From contig DIAM01000013.1 of assembly GCA_002416505.1 (NCBI GenBank), positions 195,814-259,813 on the forward strand: a stretch of 64,000 bases of DNA, read 5' to 3'. This DNA is from Gammaproteobacteria bacterium UBA5078. Its GTDB lineage: Bacteria > Pseudomonadota > Gammaproteobacteria > Pseudomonadales > Pseudohongiellaceae. Numbering within the stretch: position 1 is the first letter of the stretch; each line of letters begins with the position of its first letter. Of this stretch, positions 8,350 through 17,526 are shown piece by piece. The notes beneath the pieces are model-generated. The model searched no databases. It worked only from the letters and a program-made list of their open reading frames with translations, and had not been told where the DNA came from. A program made the translations under genes and the position numbers.

Positions 8350-9663
8350 TTACTCTGTACGCAATGCTTCGATCGGGTCTAATAAGGAGGCACGGCGCGC
8401 TGGGTAGATCCCGAATATTAAACCGACCAATGCGGCAATGCCGATCGCCATGACTGTCGATGCGACAGAGATGGTCGCTGGCCAGCCCAGAGACCATCCA
8501 ACCACTTGCGCAGAGAGTAGTCCCAGCACGAGCCCGATGAGCCCACCTACCACACTAAGCGTGATCGATTCGATGAGGAACAACATCGCCACGTCGCCAG
8601 AGCGAGCTCCAGTGGCCATGCGCAGTCCAATCTCCCGCGTGCGCTCGGTAATGGCCACCAGCATGATGTTCATGATGCCGATGCCTCCTACGATGAGTGA
8701 AACCGCCGCGATACTAGCCAGAAGCGCCGTCATGGTGTTACTTGCGCGATCCAGGGTGTCCGCCATCTCGTCGAGCGTGACCTCATCCAGCTTTGGCAGA
8801 TTCGCAAGAGCGAACGCCGCGGCCGGGGTATAAAGTCCCTTGGTAAGTGCCTGCGCGGCCTGTGTCTCCACGATGAAATCGTCCGGTTCCAACATGCCAT
8901 CTGCACCCAATTCGGTACTGATATTGTGTCGCGCCCGTAGAATCGATTTGACTTCATCGCCGATGCGGGAGGTCTCACCCGCCTTCTCGGCAGCGAGAGT
9001 AAGCGAGTCGATGTGGCCTACTCCCATACTAGCCTGCAGCAACTGCCAAGGGACGAACAAGACTTCCGCATGATCGTCCGCCTGACCGTCGGTGACCCCG
9101 ACCACGGTATAGACCGTGTCGCGTACCTGTATGACATTACCAATTGGATTGCCGCTTCCGTATAACTTCGTCGCAAGCGTCTGGCCCAACACCGCCTCCG
9201 CTGGCCCATTGTCGACTAGCATTCGTCCCTGGCTAAGATTCCACGTATAGATCGAGGAGAAGTTACTCGCGACCCCTTGCACGCGCAGGAACTCTCGTGC
9301 ATCGCCAGCGCTAACGAACGTCCGTAGTGAAATGCCAGGGCTAATGGCAGTGACGCCCGCTACCTGCTGCACAATAGCGTTGCCGTCGTCGGGGATAAGC
9401 GTATTGGCGGCCCCTAGTCCGGAGGCGATGCCTACGGTCTTGCCGCCACGGGTATAGTTACCCGAGCGCACGAATACGATATTGGTTCCCGCGGAACTCA
9501 CCTCACTCTCGACGGACGCTCTTGCCCCAGTGCCCAAGGCTACCATCGTCAACACCGCTGCCACCCCTATGATGATGCCGAGCATCGTCAAGACGGTGCG
9601 CAGTGGATTGCGACTAAGGGAGCGGATCGCTAATTTAATATTAACCGGCAACATTGCGGACAT
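8350..9663 (-). CDS. MacB/FtsX-type ABC permease (third in operon)
   Basis: A 437-residue permease: N-terminal segment at about residues 23-44 (TVLTMLGIIIGVAAVLTMVA), a periplasmic MacB core domain, then three C-terminal membrane segments, ending in the typical IYPARRASLLDPIEALRTE. GGAG lies six bases before the ATG at 9663. Unlike MacB it has no fused ATPase domain, so it must borrow the separate ATPase encoded at the head of the operon. It resembles the other two permeases of the operon in layout but is clearly diverged from them, which suggests heteromeric complexes or alternative complexes rather than recent duplication. The substrate is unknown. Confidence 0.88.
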   Translation of the reverse strand: MSAMLPVNIKLAIRSLSRNPLRTVLTMLGIIIGVAAVLTMVALGTGARASVESEVSSAGTNIVFVRSGNYTRGGKTVGIASGLGAANTLIPDDGNAIVQQVAGVTAISPGISLRTFVSAGDAREFLRVQGVASNFSSIYTWNLSQGRMLVDNGPAEAVLGQTLATKLYGSGNPIGNVIQVRDTVYTVVGVTDGQADDHAEVLFVPWQLLQASMGVGHIDSLTLAAEKAGETSRIGDEVKSILRARHNISTELGADGMLEPDDFIVETQAAQALTKGLYTPAAAFALANLPKLDEVTLDEMADTLDRASNTMTALLASIAAVSLIVGGIGIMNIMLVAITERTREIGLRMATGARSGDVAMLFLIESITLSVVGGLIGLVLGLLSAQVVGWSLGWPATISVASTVMAIGIAALVGLIFGIYPARRASLLDPIEALRTE

Positions 9664-9687
9664 GCTTACTCCAAGTACAAGAGATAA

Positions 9688-11121
9688 TTAATCGATTTTA
9701 AGTGCGACTACGGGGTCGAGGCTTGCCGCACTGCGTGCTGGGCCATAACCGAAAATAACGCCGGTGCTCGCCGCCATGGCCACCGCAACGAACAGCATGG
9801 TGGGTGATACAGAGGTTGCCCAATTCATCCCATGATCCACGATATACAGCCCAATCGCGCCCAGGCCTAGGCCCACTAGCCCGCCCAGCGCTGCCAGCGT
9901 TACCGCCTCGACAATGAACTGCACAAGCACATCGTTCATGCGCGCACCGAGCGCCATGCGCAGGCCGATCTCTCTGCGTCGCTGCGCCACTGAGACCAAC
10001 ATGATATTCATGACCCCTATGCCACCTACTAGGAGTGAGACTGCCGCGGCCGCAGTCAGAAGAAGGGTAAAAGTACGGCCCGCTTGTCTCAGACTCTTCG
10101 CCATCTCCTCCCATGAGGCCTGTTCGAACTCCACCACATTGGAGTGCACGGCGCGGGATAGGCGCGGGTCCGAACCTAATCCGGGCATCGCGGAGACACT
10201 CTGGGTCTCGACACGGAAGTCTTCCAAGGTGTCTTCGGGTAACTCTCGCAGCGTGCGCATCGACTCGCTAATGCTCGCGGCGACACGAGAGGTAGTCGCG
10301 ACCGAGCGCGTGCGCACAGTGATCTCATCGAAGGTATCGCGTTGCAGTAACTCCATGGCGAGTTGTAGGGGAATATAGATGGTCGGTACGATGATAGAGC
10401 TGGTCTGGTCCTCTTCGTCACTAATGATGCCAACGACCGAGATATTCCGACCGCCTAGGGAAAGGCTCTTCCCGATAGCCTCTTGTGCTGGCCAGATTCG
10501 CGAGGCCGTCGTCTCACTTATCAGCATCACAGGCGCGCCAGTGTTTTGTTCGCGATCGCTCAGCGCACGTCCCTGCAACACCTTCCAGCTTTGCATGTCA
10601 TGCCAGGAATTCTGGAATCCAAAAAGTCGTGCGATACGCACGGGACTCTCGTCTGCGCGATCTACCGAGAGATTACCGCTAAGGCTGCCGGCAACCGCGC
10701 GCACATCCTCGATCTCGTTGCCGAGCATATCGAGCTCTTCCATGCGCAAGGGCCAGGCTGGGCTGCGCACCTTGGTGATCTTCACTCTGCGTTGCTTGGT
10801 GCTGACCGTACCAGTGCCCTCGGTCTCTCCTAACATCGCCATCTCGGCGTCCACCAGCCCGGACTCGGATACTTCGCCGCCCGAGCTGTCTTGCCCCCCG
10901 TTCGCCTGTGCGAGAAGCTGAAAATTGCCAGAGCGAATGCTAATCATGGTAGGACCCGCACTCTCGATCTGGTTCTCGATCTGCTCCTGCGCACCGCGCC
11001 CGAGACCGGAGACTACGACAACCATCGCGACACCAATACTCATGCCGCTAAGGGTTAGCAGTGCCTGCAAGCGATTCTGCAGCAGCGCCTTCAAGGCCAT
11101 CTTAAAACTAGTGTCCAGCAT
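9688..11121 (-). CDS. MacB/FtsX-type ABC permease (second in operon)
   Basis: About 477 residues with the MacB permease layout: N-terminal membrane segment in LLTLSGMSIGVAMVVVVSGLG, a periplasmic domain with a Ser/Gly-rich insert (GGQDSSGGEVSESG), three C-terminal membrane segments, and the final YGPARSAASLDPVVALKID. The frame is open far upstream, but those residues lie inside the preceding gene. Two realistic starts remain: ATG at 11121 (MLDTSFKMALKALL), overlapping the upstream gene by 14 bases, and ATG at 11100 (MALKALLQ), which avoids the overlap. Neither has a strong ribosome-binding site. No ATPase domain is fused. It should pair with the operon's single ATPase. Confidence 0.85.
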   Translation of the reverse strand: MLDTSFKMALKALLQNRLQALLTLSGMSIGVAMVVVVSGLGRGAQEQIENQIESAGPTMISIRSGNFQLLAQANGGQDSSGGEVSESGLVDAEMAMLGETEGTGTVSTKQRRVKITKVRSPAWPLRMEELDMLGNEIEDVRAVAGSLSGNLSVDRADESPVRIARLFGFQNSWHDMQSWKVLQGRALSDREQNTGAPVMLISETTASRIWPAQEAIGKSLSLGGRNISVVGIISDEEDQTSSIIVPTIYIPLQLAMELLQRDTFDEITVRTRSVATTSRVAASISESMRTLRELPEDTLEDFRVETQSVSAMPGLGSDPRLSRAVHSNVVEFEQASWEEMAKSLRQAGRTFTLLLTAAAAVSLLVGGIGVMNIMLVSVAQRRREIGLRMALGARMNDVLVQFIVEAVTLAALGGLVGLGLGAIGLYIVDHGMNWATSVSPTMLFVAVAMAASTGVIFGYGPARSAASLDPVVALKID

Positions 11122-11587
11122 GTTCTGACTCTGCGATGACGGGTGTAGGGGCATCCATGAAGCGTGGCAATACCATTGCAGGGATGTCGAGGACGAAGGG
11201 TTCGCCTTGGAAGAGGAAGGCGACTCGCACGATGTCATCGATGCTAGTGACAGGAGTACTCTCCCCCATCCAGTGATCGCCACTGGCGCTGATCATCATG
11301 GTGACCGGTTCGATGCTATGACCACTTCTTTCGATCTCAACGCTGACATCCGCCACGACTGCGGCAGGCAGGTCATTGCGCAGTGGATCGCTGTAGTAGA
11401 GTTGAATGCCGCCCTGTTCCGGCACCACTAGCTCGAAATGCATATCCAGATACATCATCACGAAACCGCCATGCTTGGCGTCATGATTGCCGTGCTCCTC
11501 TTCGCCGTGCCCAAGCGCAAGCGCTGGAATGCTCATAAGTGCCACACACAATATTACGCGAGCCCAAACTACAGGAAAACTATGCAT
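11108..11587 (-). CDS. Small exported His-rich protein of the ABC operon
   Basis: A 159-residue protein with a signal peptide ending in PALALG. The mature N-terminus, HGEEEHGNHDAKHGG, is histidine-rich, followed by MYLDMHFELVVPEQGGIQLYYSD. This HGG...HFELV...YYSD pattern resembles small periplasmic proteins that accompany metal-efflux operons; I do not know a name for the family. The C-terminus is again EHAGH. The ATG at 11587 has AGAGG nine bases upstream, so it is preferred over the in-frame GTG at 11594-11596 that would sit directly on the ribosome-binding site. It lies between two permease genes in the same operon, which implies that it serves the transporter, perhaps as a metal-binding or regulatory subunit. 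Confidence 0.7.
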   Translation of the reverse strand: MHSFPVVWARVILCVALMSIPALALGHGEEEHGNHDAKHGGFVMMYLDMHFELVVPEQGGIQLYYSDPLRNDLPAAVVADVSVEIERSGHSIEPVTMMISASGDHWMGESTPVTSIDDIVRVAFLFQGEPFVLDIPAMVLPRFMDAPTPVIAESEHAGH

Positions 11588-11601
11588 TGCAATCACCCTC
11601 T

Positions 11602-13113
11602 TTACTCATGATGAAGAGCACCAATTGGATTAAGTTGAGAAGCACGATGAGCGGGGTAGACACTAGAGACAACACCGAGCACCGCCGCCACAATTATCGC
11701 GAATACCATCGAGATGACGGACACATCTGTGGACCATTGAAAGACCTGCTCCAGACTCTCCGCTACCAGTACGCCGCAGGCAGCGCCGATCAGTCCACCA
11801 ACCACGCTCAATACGATCGCCTCGAGCACGAACTGCGAGGCGATGTCACTGCCTCGCGCCCCCATCGCCATGCGTAGACCCACCTCGCGGGTACGCTGCG
11901 TGACGGAGAGCAAAAGGAGATTCATGACGCCTATGCCACCCACAAGGAGCGACACCGTGGCAACGCCGGCAAGCAGGGCCAACATAGTCCTGTTAGCACG
12001 CTGTAGGGATGCCGATAGCTGTTCTATGGTCAGGGCATCGATGCTCTCGAGATTGCCTGCCACGATACGAGCCACATCGGGCGAGAGCCCCTTACCGAGC
12101 AATTGCTGTGCCTGCGTCTTCACCGTGAAATCGTCGGGCATCTGCTCCGTGATCCCGTGGCGACGCCTTAGGATCTCTTCGATCTGCTTGCTTATACGGG
12201 TCGTCTCCCCCGCAGACTCGGTGGTAATGGTAATGGTGTTCAACTTGCTAAGGTTCAGAAGACTGTGCACCGTAGTCACAGGAATATAGATAGCGTCGAA
12301 TTGATCGTCCCCGGCACTGGGCTGTGCCGCCCAACTAGTACTGTCTACTACGCCAATGACTCTGAAATCCTGATTCCACAAGACGATGGTCTCGCCAACG
12401 GGGTTGATGCCTTCCCCAAACAGGCGGTCGGCCACTACTCGGCCTATCACCATATCTTGTTCCGCATCGCGTACCTGAGAGGCGCTTAGGAAGCGACCGT
12501 AGGGAAATATCCAACCGCTGCGAATAACGGGTAGGTCTGACTCGGTGCCATGCAGACGCGTAAACCACTGTTTCGTGGGATCGGCCTTGAGAGAGATGCG
12601 CGCGTTCTCGTGCACCCCAGAGGCGACAAAGTCGATACCCGGGATCTCGCTGCGTATCGCCTCGGCATCCTCTAGTGTCAGGGTAGCTGCGGCCCCGAGG
12701 CCTGCCATATTGTCACCCAGCCTGTCACTGGCCAGAGGGTGATCGTGCTCGGCCATTGGGTCATCTTCGAAATGGGCATTGAGCAGACGAACGTTGGGAA
12801 AACCAGGGATGGGCCCTTTAACGAGATAGGGAGTACGCTGCGGCCTAGGCGAGGGAACATAACCGTGGTCAGCGGGCGAACCCCCTGCTCCGGCACGCTC
12901 CGTCTGATAGTTGCCGGAGTTCACGATGATCATATTGGCGCCGGCAGCGAGAAGCTGATCTTTGATCGCCTCTTGCGCGCCGCGGCCAAGGGCCATGCTG
13001 GTCACCAATGCTCCAACGCCGACAGTCACCCCTAGCATCGCCAGGAGTGTCTGTGCCTTGTTGCGCATCAGCGCCTGCCAGGCCAATGCAATCAAGTGCG
13101 CGCCAAAACCCAT
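11602..13113 (-). CDS. MacB/FtsX-type ABC permease (first in operon)
   Basis: A 503-residue permease, the longest of the three. It has an N-terminal membrane segment (about residues 22-43), a periplasmic domain with an extra stretch near residues 75-135 rich in Pro, Gly, His and Asp (HFEDDPMAEHDHP), and three C-terminal membrane segments ending YPAHRASQLNPIGALHHE. AGGAG lies six bases before the ATG at 13113. The gene begins eight bases after the ATPase gene, so these two are probably the core pair. The extra periplasmic stretch is absent from the other two permeases and may set partner or ligand specificity. The substrate is unknown. Confidence 0.88.
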   Translation of the reverse strand: MGFGAHLIALAWQALMRNKAQTLLAMLGVTVGVGALVTSMALGRGAQEAIKDQLLAAGANMIIVNSGNYQTERAGAGGSPADHGYVPSPRPQRTPYLVKGPIPGFPNVRLLNAHFEDDPMAEHDHPLASDRLGDNMAGLGAAATLTLEDAEAIRSEIPGIDFVASGVHENARISLKADPTKQWFTRLHGTESDLPVIRSGWIFPYGRFLSASQVRDAEQDMVIGRVVADRLFGEGINPVGETIVLWNQDFRVIGVVDSTSWAAQPSAGDDQFDAIYIPVTTVHSLLNLSKLNTITITTESAGETTRISKQIEEILRRRHGITEQMPDDFTVKTQAQQLLGKGLSPDVARIVAGNLESIDALTIEQLSASLQRANRTMLALLAGVATVSLLVGGIGVMNLLLLSVTQRTREVGLRMAMGARGSDIASQFVLEAIVLSVVGGLIGAACGVLVAESLEQVFQWSTDVSVISMVFAIIVAAVLGVVSSVYPAHRASQLNPIGALHHE

Positions 13114-13121
13114 GTTCGCTC

Positions 13122-13874
13122 CTAATAACCGCTCGCGGCCGCAATGGGCGCGACTGCAGCTAAGTCTTCTTCCGGGTTACGGGGGGTATTTTTCTCGTCG
13201 CTGATAATCACGCCGTCGCGCACGGAAATGATACGGGTACCATAGGCGGCTATCTCCGGTTCGTGGGTAATCAGCACGATGGTGATGCCCTGTTTCTCGC
13301 GCAGTTCCTGCAGCAGTCGCATCACTTCGATACTCGTCTTGGAGTCGAGGTTGCCGGTAGGCTCATCGGCCAGGATCAACGCTGGCTTATTGACTAGCGC
13401 CCGGGCGATCGCCACACGCTGCTGTTGACCACCAGAGAGTTGGCTAGGATGATGATCCAGGCGATCGGCCAAACCCATGGCAGTCAGCGCCTCTACCGCG
13501 CGTTTGGTGCGCTCTGCATTGCTCATCACCGGCCGCGTATACAGCAATGGCAACTCGACATTCTCTACCGCGGTGGTGCGCGGCAGAAGATTAAAACCTT
13601 GGAATACAAAACCGATCTGGCGGTTACGAATATCGGCAAGCTCCTGACGGGGCAGGTTCGATACGTTCTTGCCATTGAGCAGATAGCTGCCCTCCGTCGG
13701 GCTATCGAGACAACCGAGGATATGCATCATCGTCGACTTTCCAGAGCCAGATGGTCCGGTGATCGCGACGAACTCTCCCTCCTCTATGTCGAGCGAGACG
13801 CCACGCAGTGCATGCACGGTGTTATCGCCTAAGTGATAGATTTTTTTGATGCCTTGAAGTGAGATCACTGACAT
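13122..13874 (-). CDS. ABC transporter ATP-binding protein (LolD/MacB type), operon head
   Basis: A 250-residue ATPase with Walker A GPSGSGKST, FVFQGFNLLPR, signature LSGGQQQRVAIARAL, Walker B LILADEPTGNLDS and the switch histidine in LITHEPE. The motif set is that of the LolD/MacB family. AGGAAG precedes the ATG at 13874. It is the first gene of an operon that continues with three MacB-type permeases, a His-rich exported protein and a DUF885 protein, all with short gaps or overlaps. One ATPase for three permeases implies shared or mixed complexes. The sequence is closer to stand-alone MacB-like ATPases than to housekeeping LolD, and no lolC/lolE lies here. Confidence 0.92.
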   Translation of the reverse strand: MSVISLQGIKKIYHLGDNTVHALRGVSLDIEEGEFVAITGPSGSGKSTMMHILGCLDSPTEGSYLLNGKNVSNLPRQELADIRNRQIGFVFQGFNLLPRTTAVENVELPLLYTRPVMSNAERTKRAVEALTAMGLADRLDHHPSQLSGGQQQRVAIARALVNKPALILADEPTGNLDSKTSIEVMRLLQELREKQGITIVLITHEPEIAAYGTRIISVRDGVIISDEKNTPRNPEEDLAAVAPIAAASGY

Positions 13875-13967
13875 GTTTTGCTTCCTGTAAACATAATACT
13901 GACTGAGTCACAAACCCGCTCGCCTAAGCAAGCTAAACGAACGGGCTGTGCAAAGTTTGTGTTTCGA

Positions 13968-15650
13968 TCAATCCGACGAAGCCGGTGCCGCATTCAGACC
14001 AGCATAGTTGTACAGCACTGTCGCTACGGATTTTTCGCCGCCAGCCATGCCGTAGGTATTACCGGCACCCTCGATCACGAAGTACTCGTTAGCGGCGTGC
14101 GCGTTTCCGCCTGAGCCAACCTGACCACTCACGATTGGAATGTCCATCACGTCACCGGCAAACAGATAGGCTGGCCAGTAACCACCCAGCATCGACTCCA
14201 TTTCCTTAATAGGATCGTTGTAAGCCACACCGAAGGTATCGAACATTGTCATCGCCGCACGGGCAATGTCATTGTCGTAGGACATCTTCGCCCAGGGCAC
14301 ATCACCCACGACATTAATCTCAACATCCTCGTAGCCGAACTTGTCCAAGTGAATGCGCAACTTGTTCACGATGTCCATGCCGTCTTGAAAAGGTACATAA
14401 CGGAAGTTGTGCTTAGAGACTATGCGGTTCGGAAGAATCGCACCCGAACCGCCTTCAAACATATTGCCACCCCAGATGCCGTCGAGGTTCATCGACTGCC
14501 CGTAACGCGCCATGGTGATAAAGGTGAGGGGATCATCCGCGATGAAGCGCTCTACGCCGAGGTTGCGCGCAGCCACTTCGAGGTCGATGTTCTCGGCCAT
14601 CTCGCGTAACTTGGCCAATTCAGCTTCGCTCAGCTCCTCGATATTGTCGTAGAAACCTTCGAACATCACGCGGTTACCAGTCTCGTCCACGAGTGTGGAC
14701 AGCATCTGGATGTGGCGCCAGGCCGGCGCATCTACCGAACGCTTATTGCCGCCATGAATATTGCTGTAGTTAGGACCGCGGCCCCAAGACTCGCCGCTGG
14801 TAATTAGCTCTACGAAGACACTGCCCTCTGAGCCGCCACCGAAACTGCCCTGACTACCGAAGCGATACATCGCGTCGGCTTTCGCGAACAACTCCGGATT
14901 CTCTCGTACGAATTTTCGATAACCAGTGGACATCCTCTCCTCGTCGCCCTCGGCCACAAAGATGAGGTTGACGGGCAACTTGCCGGTGACCGCTTTGATG
15001 GACATCAACGCGTTGAGCTGTGTCATCTGCGGGCCCTTGGAGTTGCTAGCGCCACGGCCTAGCAAGACCTTCGCATAGGGCGCCTGTTCAATAAGATTGG
15101 CCGCGAAGGGAGGCGATTTCCACAGATCAGGCTGGGTAATCGGCATGGTGTCGTACATCCAATAGATCACGAGAGTCTTCTCTGCGCCCTCGTCGCAATC
15201 GGCGTAAACCACGGGGTTACCCTGCTGACCCCATTCCGTGATTCCGACGTCGTACACATTGGTAGTCTGACAACCGAGCTGATCGAAGAAGCCCTTGACC
15301 ATGTAGGCGGACTCTTGAATTCCCTCGCCTGTATTGGAGACGCTTGGCTGTTGTATCCAACGCTGCAGGTTCTCGACATGCTCATCGATATTGGTATCGA
15401 TGTAGTTAAATATTTCCTTCAACTCGTCGTTGTGGATAGTGCTCATGTCTATCGCAACGGTCTCGTCACCGGTCGGGCGAATGCCCAGCGCCGTGCTCGC
15501 GGGGCTTGGCGTCGGAGCCGCAGCAGCGGTTGGCATTGGCGCTGTGGAGCTCGTTGTTGACTCGCCGCTACAAGCAGCAAGCATGGCCATAGTGCTGATA
15601 AAAAACGGTAGTGCTAAAGGTCGAAATTTGAACTTAGTCATATTAGCCAC
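13968..15650 (-). CDS. M20 family lipoprotein with altered metal ligands
   Basis: A 560-residue lipoprotein: signal sequence with lipobox LAAC (Cys27), an Ala/Pro/Thr-rich linker, then an M20 peptidase fold similar to carnosinases. The usual HYDVQP motif reads MYDTMP, so the first metal His is Met165. The bridging Asp of the usual GRGASDDKG is Asn203 (GRGASNSKG), and the usual ISD ligand region reads MYRFGS. The catalytic pair Glu237-Glu238 (EGDEE) and the late His518 (NAHAANEYF) remain. It may be inactive, use another metal arrangement, or bind rather than cut its ligand. I prefer GTG at 15648-15650, with GGAG six bases upstream, over ATG at 15641. It lies upstream of, and may be cotranscribed with, the ABC operon. 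Confidence 0.85.
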   Translation of the reverse strand: MANMTKFKFRPLALPFFISTMAMLAACSGESTTSSTAPMPTAAAAPTPSPASTALGIRPTGDETVAIDMSTIHNDELKEIFNYIDTNIDEHVENLQRWIQQPSVSNTGEGIQESAYMVKGFFDQLGCQTTNVYDVGITEWGQQGNPVVYADCDEGAEKTLVIYWMYDTMPITQPDLWKSPPFAANLIEQAPYAKVLLGRGASNSKGPQMTQLNALMSIKAVTGKLPVNLIFVAEGDEERMSTGYRKFVRENPELFAKADAMYRFGSQGSFGGGSEGSVFVELITSGESWGRGPNYSNIHGGNKRSVDAPAWRHIQMLSTLVDETGNRVMFEGFYDNIEELSEAELAKLREMAENIDLEVAARNLGVERFIADDPLTFITMARYGQSMNLDGIWGGNMFEGGSGAILPNRIVSKHNFRYVPFQDGMDIVNKLRIHLDKFGYEDVEINVVGDVPWAKMSYDNDIARAAMTMFDTFGVAYNDPIKEMESMLGGYWPAYLFAGDVMDIPIVSGQVGSGGNAHAANEYFVIEGAGNTYGMAGGEKSVATVLYNYAGLNAAPASSD

Positions 15651-16228
15651 GCTTTACTCCTGAGACAGGCGCCTTTGAAAAATGGATATCGACAGCGAAG
15701 CAGTGCAGGATCTCTACCACCTCTAGAACGGGATTGAGTCCTTAGGTATCTCTGCTCGCAGCCTTCGTGTCGCAAAGCGTGGTGCATTTTGCGTACCAGA
15801 AAGTTCATGCCGAGAATAATTGGCGAACTCCATAGCGCGGCAAGCTTCGTGCAGCAACGCTAAGGGACTGTTTACGATAGGCAATTCAATATGCCTAGAA
15901 AGAATTTTTACCTTGCGATCTGGTTTACATAACGCGGGCTGTGCAAGCGCTCTTAGCGAAACCTGAACCATTTTCGCTCACTTACGATCCACCGCGCACT
16001 CTTTAGGAGCGCTTCCCAAACGATAGGCCCTTGGCACGATTCTGCAGCATCTCGCGCAGACTCCTAAACCTTGCGAGGATGAAATGCGAAGCTTTTAGTC
16101 GACGTTGACAGTGCAATCGAAACTATGGGAGATTGTTCGCCTTTCTTTTTCGAGAATCTGGCAAAGCATCGCGCGGAACTCATATAAAATTCTATTAATC
16201 GGTCAGTAATTTAAAGTGGGAGACTTGG
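15651..16228 (+). other. 578-base intergenic region upstream of glyA
   Basis: This is a divergent gap between the M20 lipoprotein and glyA. A perfect TTGACA stands at 16105-16110 without a good partner at the right distance. TATAAA at 16183-16188 is the best -10-like site near glyA. A frame of 82 codons on the minus strand (15723-15971) has no recognisable sequence or ribosome-binding site. I see no riboswitch that I can name. Confidence 0.45.
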
Positions 16229-17482
16229 ATGTTTTACAAAAGCCTCAAGTTGGCGGAGTTCGATTCAGAACTCAATGACAGCATGTTAGAAGAGACGCAA
16301 CGTCAGGAAACACACATCGAATTGATCGCATCGGAGAACTATACGAGCCCGCTCGTGATGGAGGCTCAAGGCTCCGCGCTCACCAATAAATACGCCGAAG
16401 GCTACCCAGGCAAACGTTACTACGGCGGCTGCGAATTCGTCGACAAGGTAGAACAGCTCGCAATCGATAGGGCGAAGGCATTGTTCAAGGCAGACTATGC
16501 AAACGTGCAGCCACACTCCGGTTCGCAAGCGAACGCGGCGGTCTATATGGCCCTGATGAAACCGGGGGACACCATCCTCGGCATGAGCCTGGCCGATGGC
16601 GGCCACCTAACTCACGGCGCCTCAGTAAGCTTCTCCGGCCGCATCTACAAGTCGGTACAGTATGGGCTGGATCAAGCCACCGGCGAGATCGATTATGCTC
16701 AAGTCGAAGCCTTAGCCAAGGAGCACAAGCCCAAGGTGATTGTGGCGGGTTTCTCCGCCTATTCTAAGATCGTCGACTGGCAACGCTTCCGTGAGATCGC
16801 AGACAGTGTCGACGCATGGTTTGTCGTCGACATGGCCCATGTTGCCGGCCTCGTAGCGGCAGGAGTCTATCCAAGCCCTGTCAATATTGCAGACATCACT
16901 ACGACTACCACTCACAAGACATTGAGAGGGCCCAGAGGCGGAATCATACTCGCGCGCGCGAATCCGGAAATCGAGAAAAAGCTTAATTTTGCGGTCTTTC
17001 CCGAGAGTCAGGGCGGTCCCTTGATGCATGTCATCGCCGCCAAGGCCGTATGCTTTAAAGAGGCCATGTCGGACGAGTTTAAGCTCTATCAAGAACAGGT
17101 GGTTAAAAACGCACAGGCGATGGCACAAGCGTTCATAGACAAGGGCTATGAAGTGGTCTCCGGCGGCACGCAGAATCATCTATTCCTACTAAGCCTGGTC
17201 AAGCAAGGCATAACGGGCAAAGACGCCGACGCGGCGCTGGGGCGTGCCAATATCACCGTGAACAAGAATGCGGTGCCCGATGACCCTCTCCCCCCGTTTG
17301 TCACCAGCGGGCTTAGAATCGGCTCGCCCGCGGTTACGACGCGGGGCATGAAGGAGAAAGAGGTGCTGCTGCTAGTGGACTATATGTGTGAGGTGCTAGC
17401 GGACATCGACAACGAGACTGTAATCGACAGAGTTCGGGAGCGTGTTGAGACGCTTTGTTTAGAATTCCCCGTGTACAAATGA
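16229..17482 (+). CDS. glyA: Serine hydroxymethyltransferase
   Basis: A 417-residue PLP enzyme that interconverts serine and glycine while loading tetrahydrofolate with a one-carbon unit in the cytoplasm. The length matches the family. Signatures include HIELIASENYTSPLVMEAQGS near the N-terminus, YAEGYPGKRYYGG, DMAHVAGLVAAGVYPSP, and the PLP lysine K230 in TTTTHKTLRGPRGG. GGGAG lies six bases before the ATG at 16229. It is transcribed alone; a convergent hydrolase gene follows after a GC-rich hairpin. Together with the serine dehydratase tail at the window start and tRNA-Ser nearby it adds to a serine-related set, but these are not one operon. Confidence 0.98.
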   Translation: MFYKSLKLAEFDSELNDSMLEETQRQETHIELIASENYTSPLVMEAQGSALTNKYAEGYPGKRYYGGCEFVDKVEQLAIDRAKALFKADYANVQPHSGSQANAAVYMALMKPGDTILGMSLADGGHLTHGASVSFSGRIYKSVQYGLDQATGEIDYAQVEALAKEHKPKVIVAGFSAYSKIVDWQRFREIADSVDAWFVVDMAHVAGLVAAGVYPSPVNIADITTTTTHKTLRGPRGGIILARANPEIEKKLNFAVFPESQGGPLMHVIAAKAVCFKEAMSDEFKLYQEQVVKNAQAMAQAFIDKGYEVVSGGTQNHLFLLSLVKQGITGKDADAALGRANITVNKNAVPDDPLPPFVTSGLRIGSPAVTTRGMKEKEVLLLVDYMCEVLADIDNETVIDRVRERVETLCLEFPVYK

Positions 17483-17487
17483 GTGAT

Positions 17488-17520
17488 GGGCGGGGCTGGA
17501 GTGGTATCCGGCCCCGTCCC
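17488..17520 (+). terminator. GC-rich hairpin after glyA, possible terminator
   Basis: GGGCGGGGCTGG (17488-17499) pairs with CCGGCCCCGTCCC (17508-17520), with one bulge and a G-U pair, six bases after the glyA stop and just before the stop of the convergent hydrolase gene. No T-run follows, so it may slow polymerase or stabilise the 3' end rather than be a full intrinsic terminator. Confidence 0.4.
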
Positions 17521-17526
17521 CCACTC

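Noticed and set aside
8350..13113. Considered naming the three permeases macB or lolC/lolE
   Set aside because: They lack the fused ATPase of MacB and there is no MacA; the real Lol set would be expected elsewhere, so no symbol is given.
15723..15971. 82-codon minus-strand open frame upstream of glyA
   Set aside because: No plausible ribosome-binding site, no family pattern, and it lies within a probable regulatory gap.
16105..16110. Perfect TTGACA upstream of glyA as a promoter
   Set aside because: No acceptable -10 lies 15-19 bases downstream, so it was not listed as a promoter.
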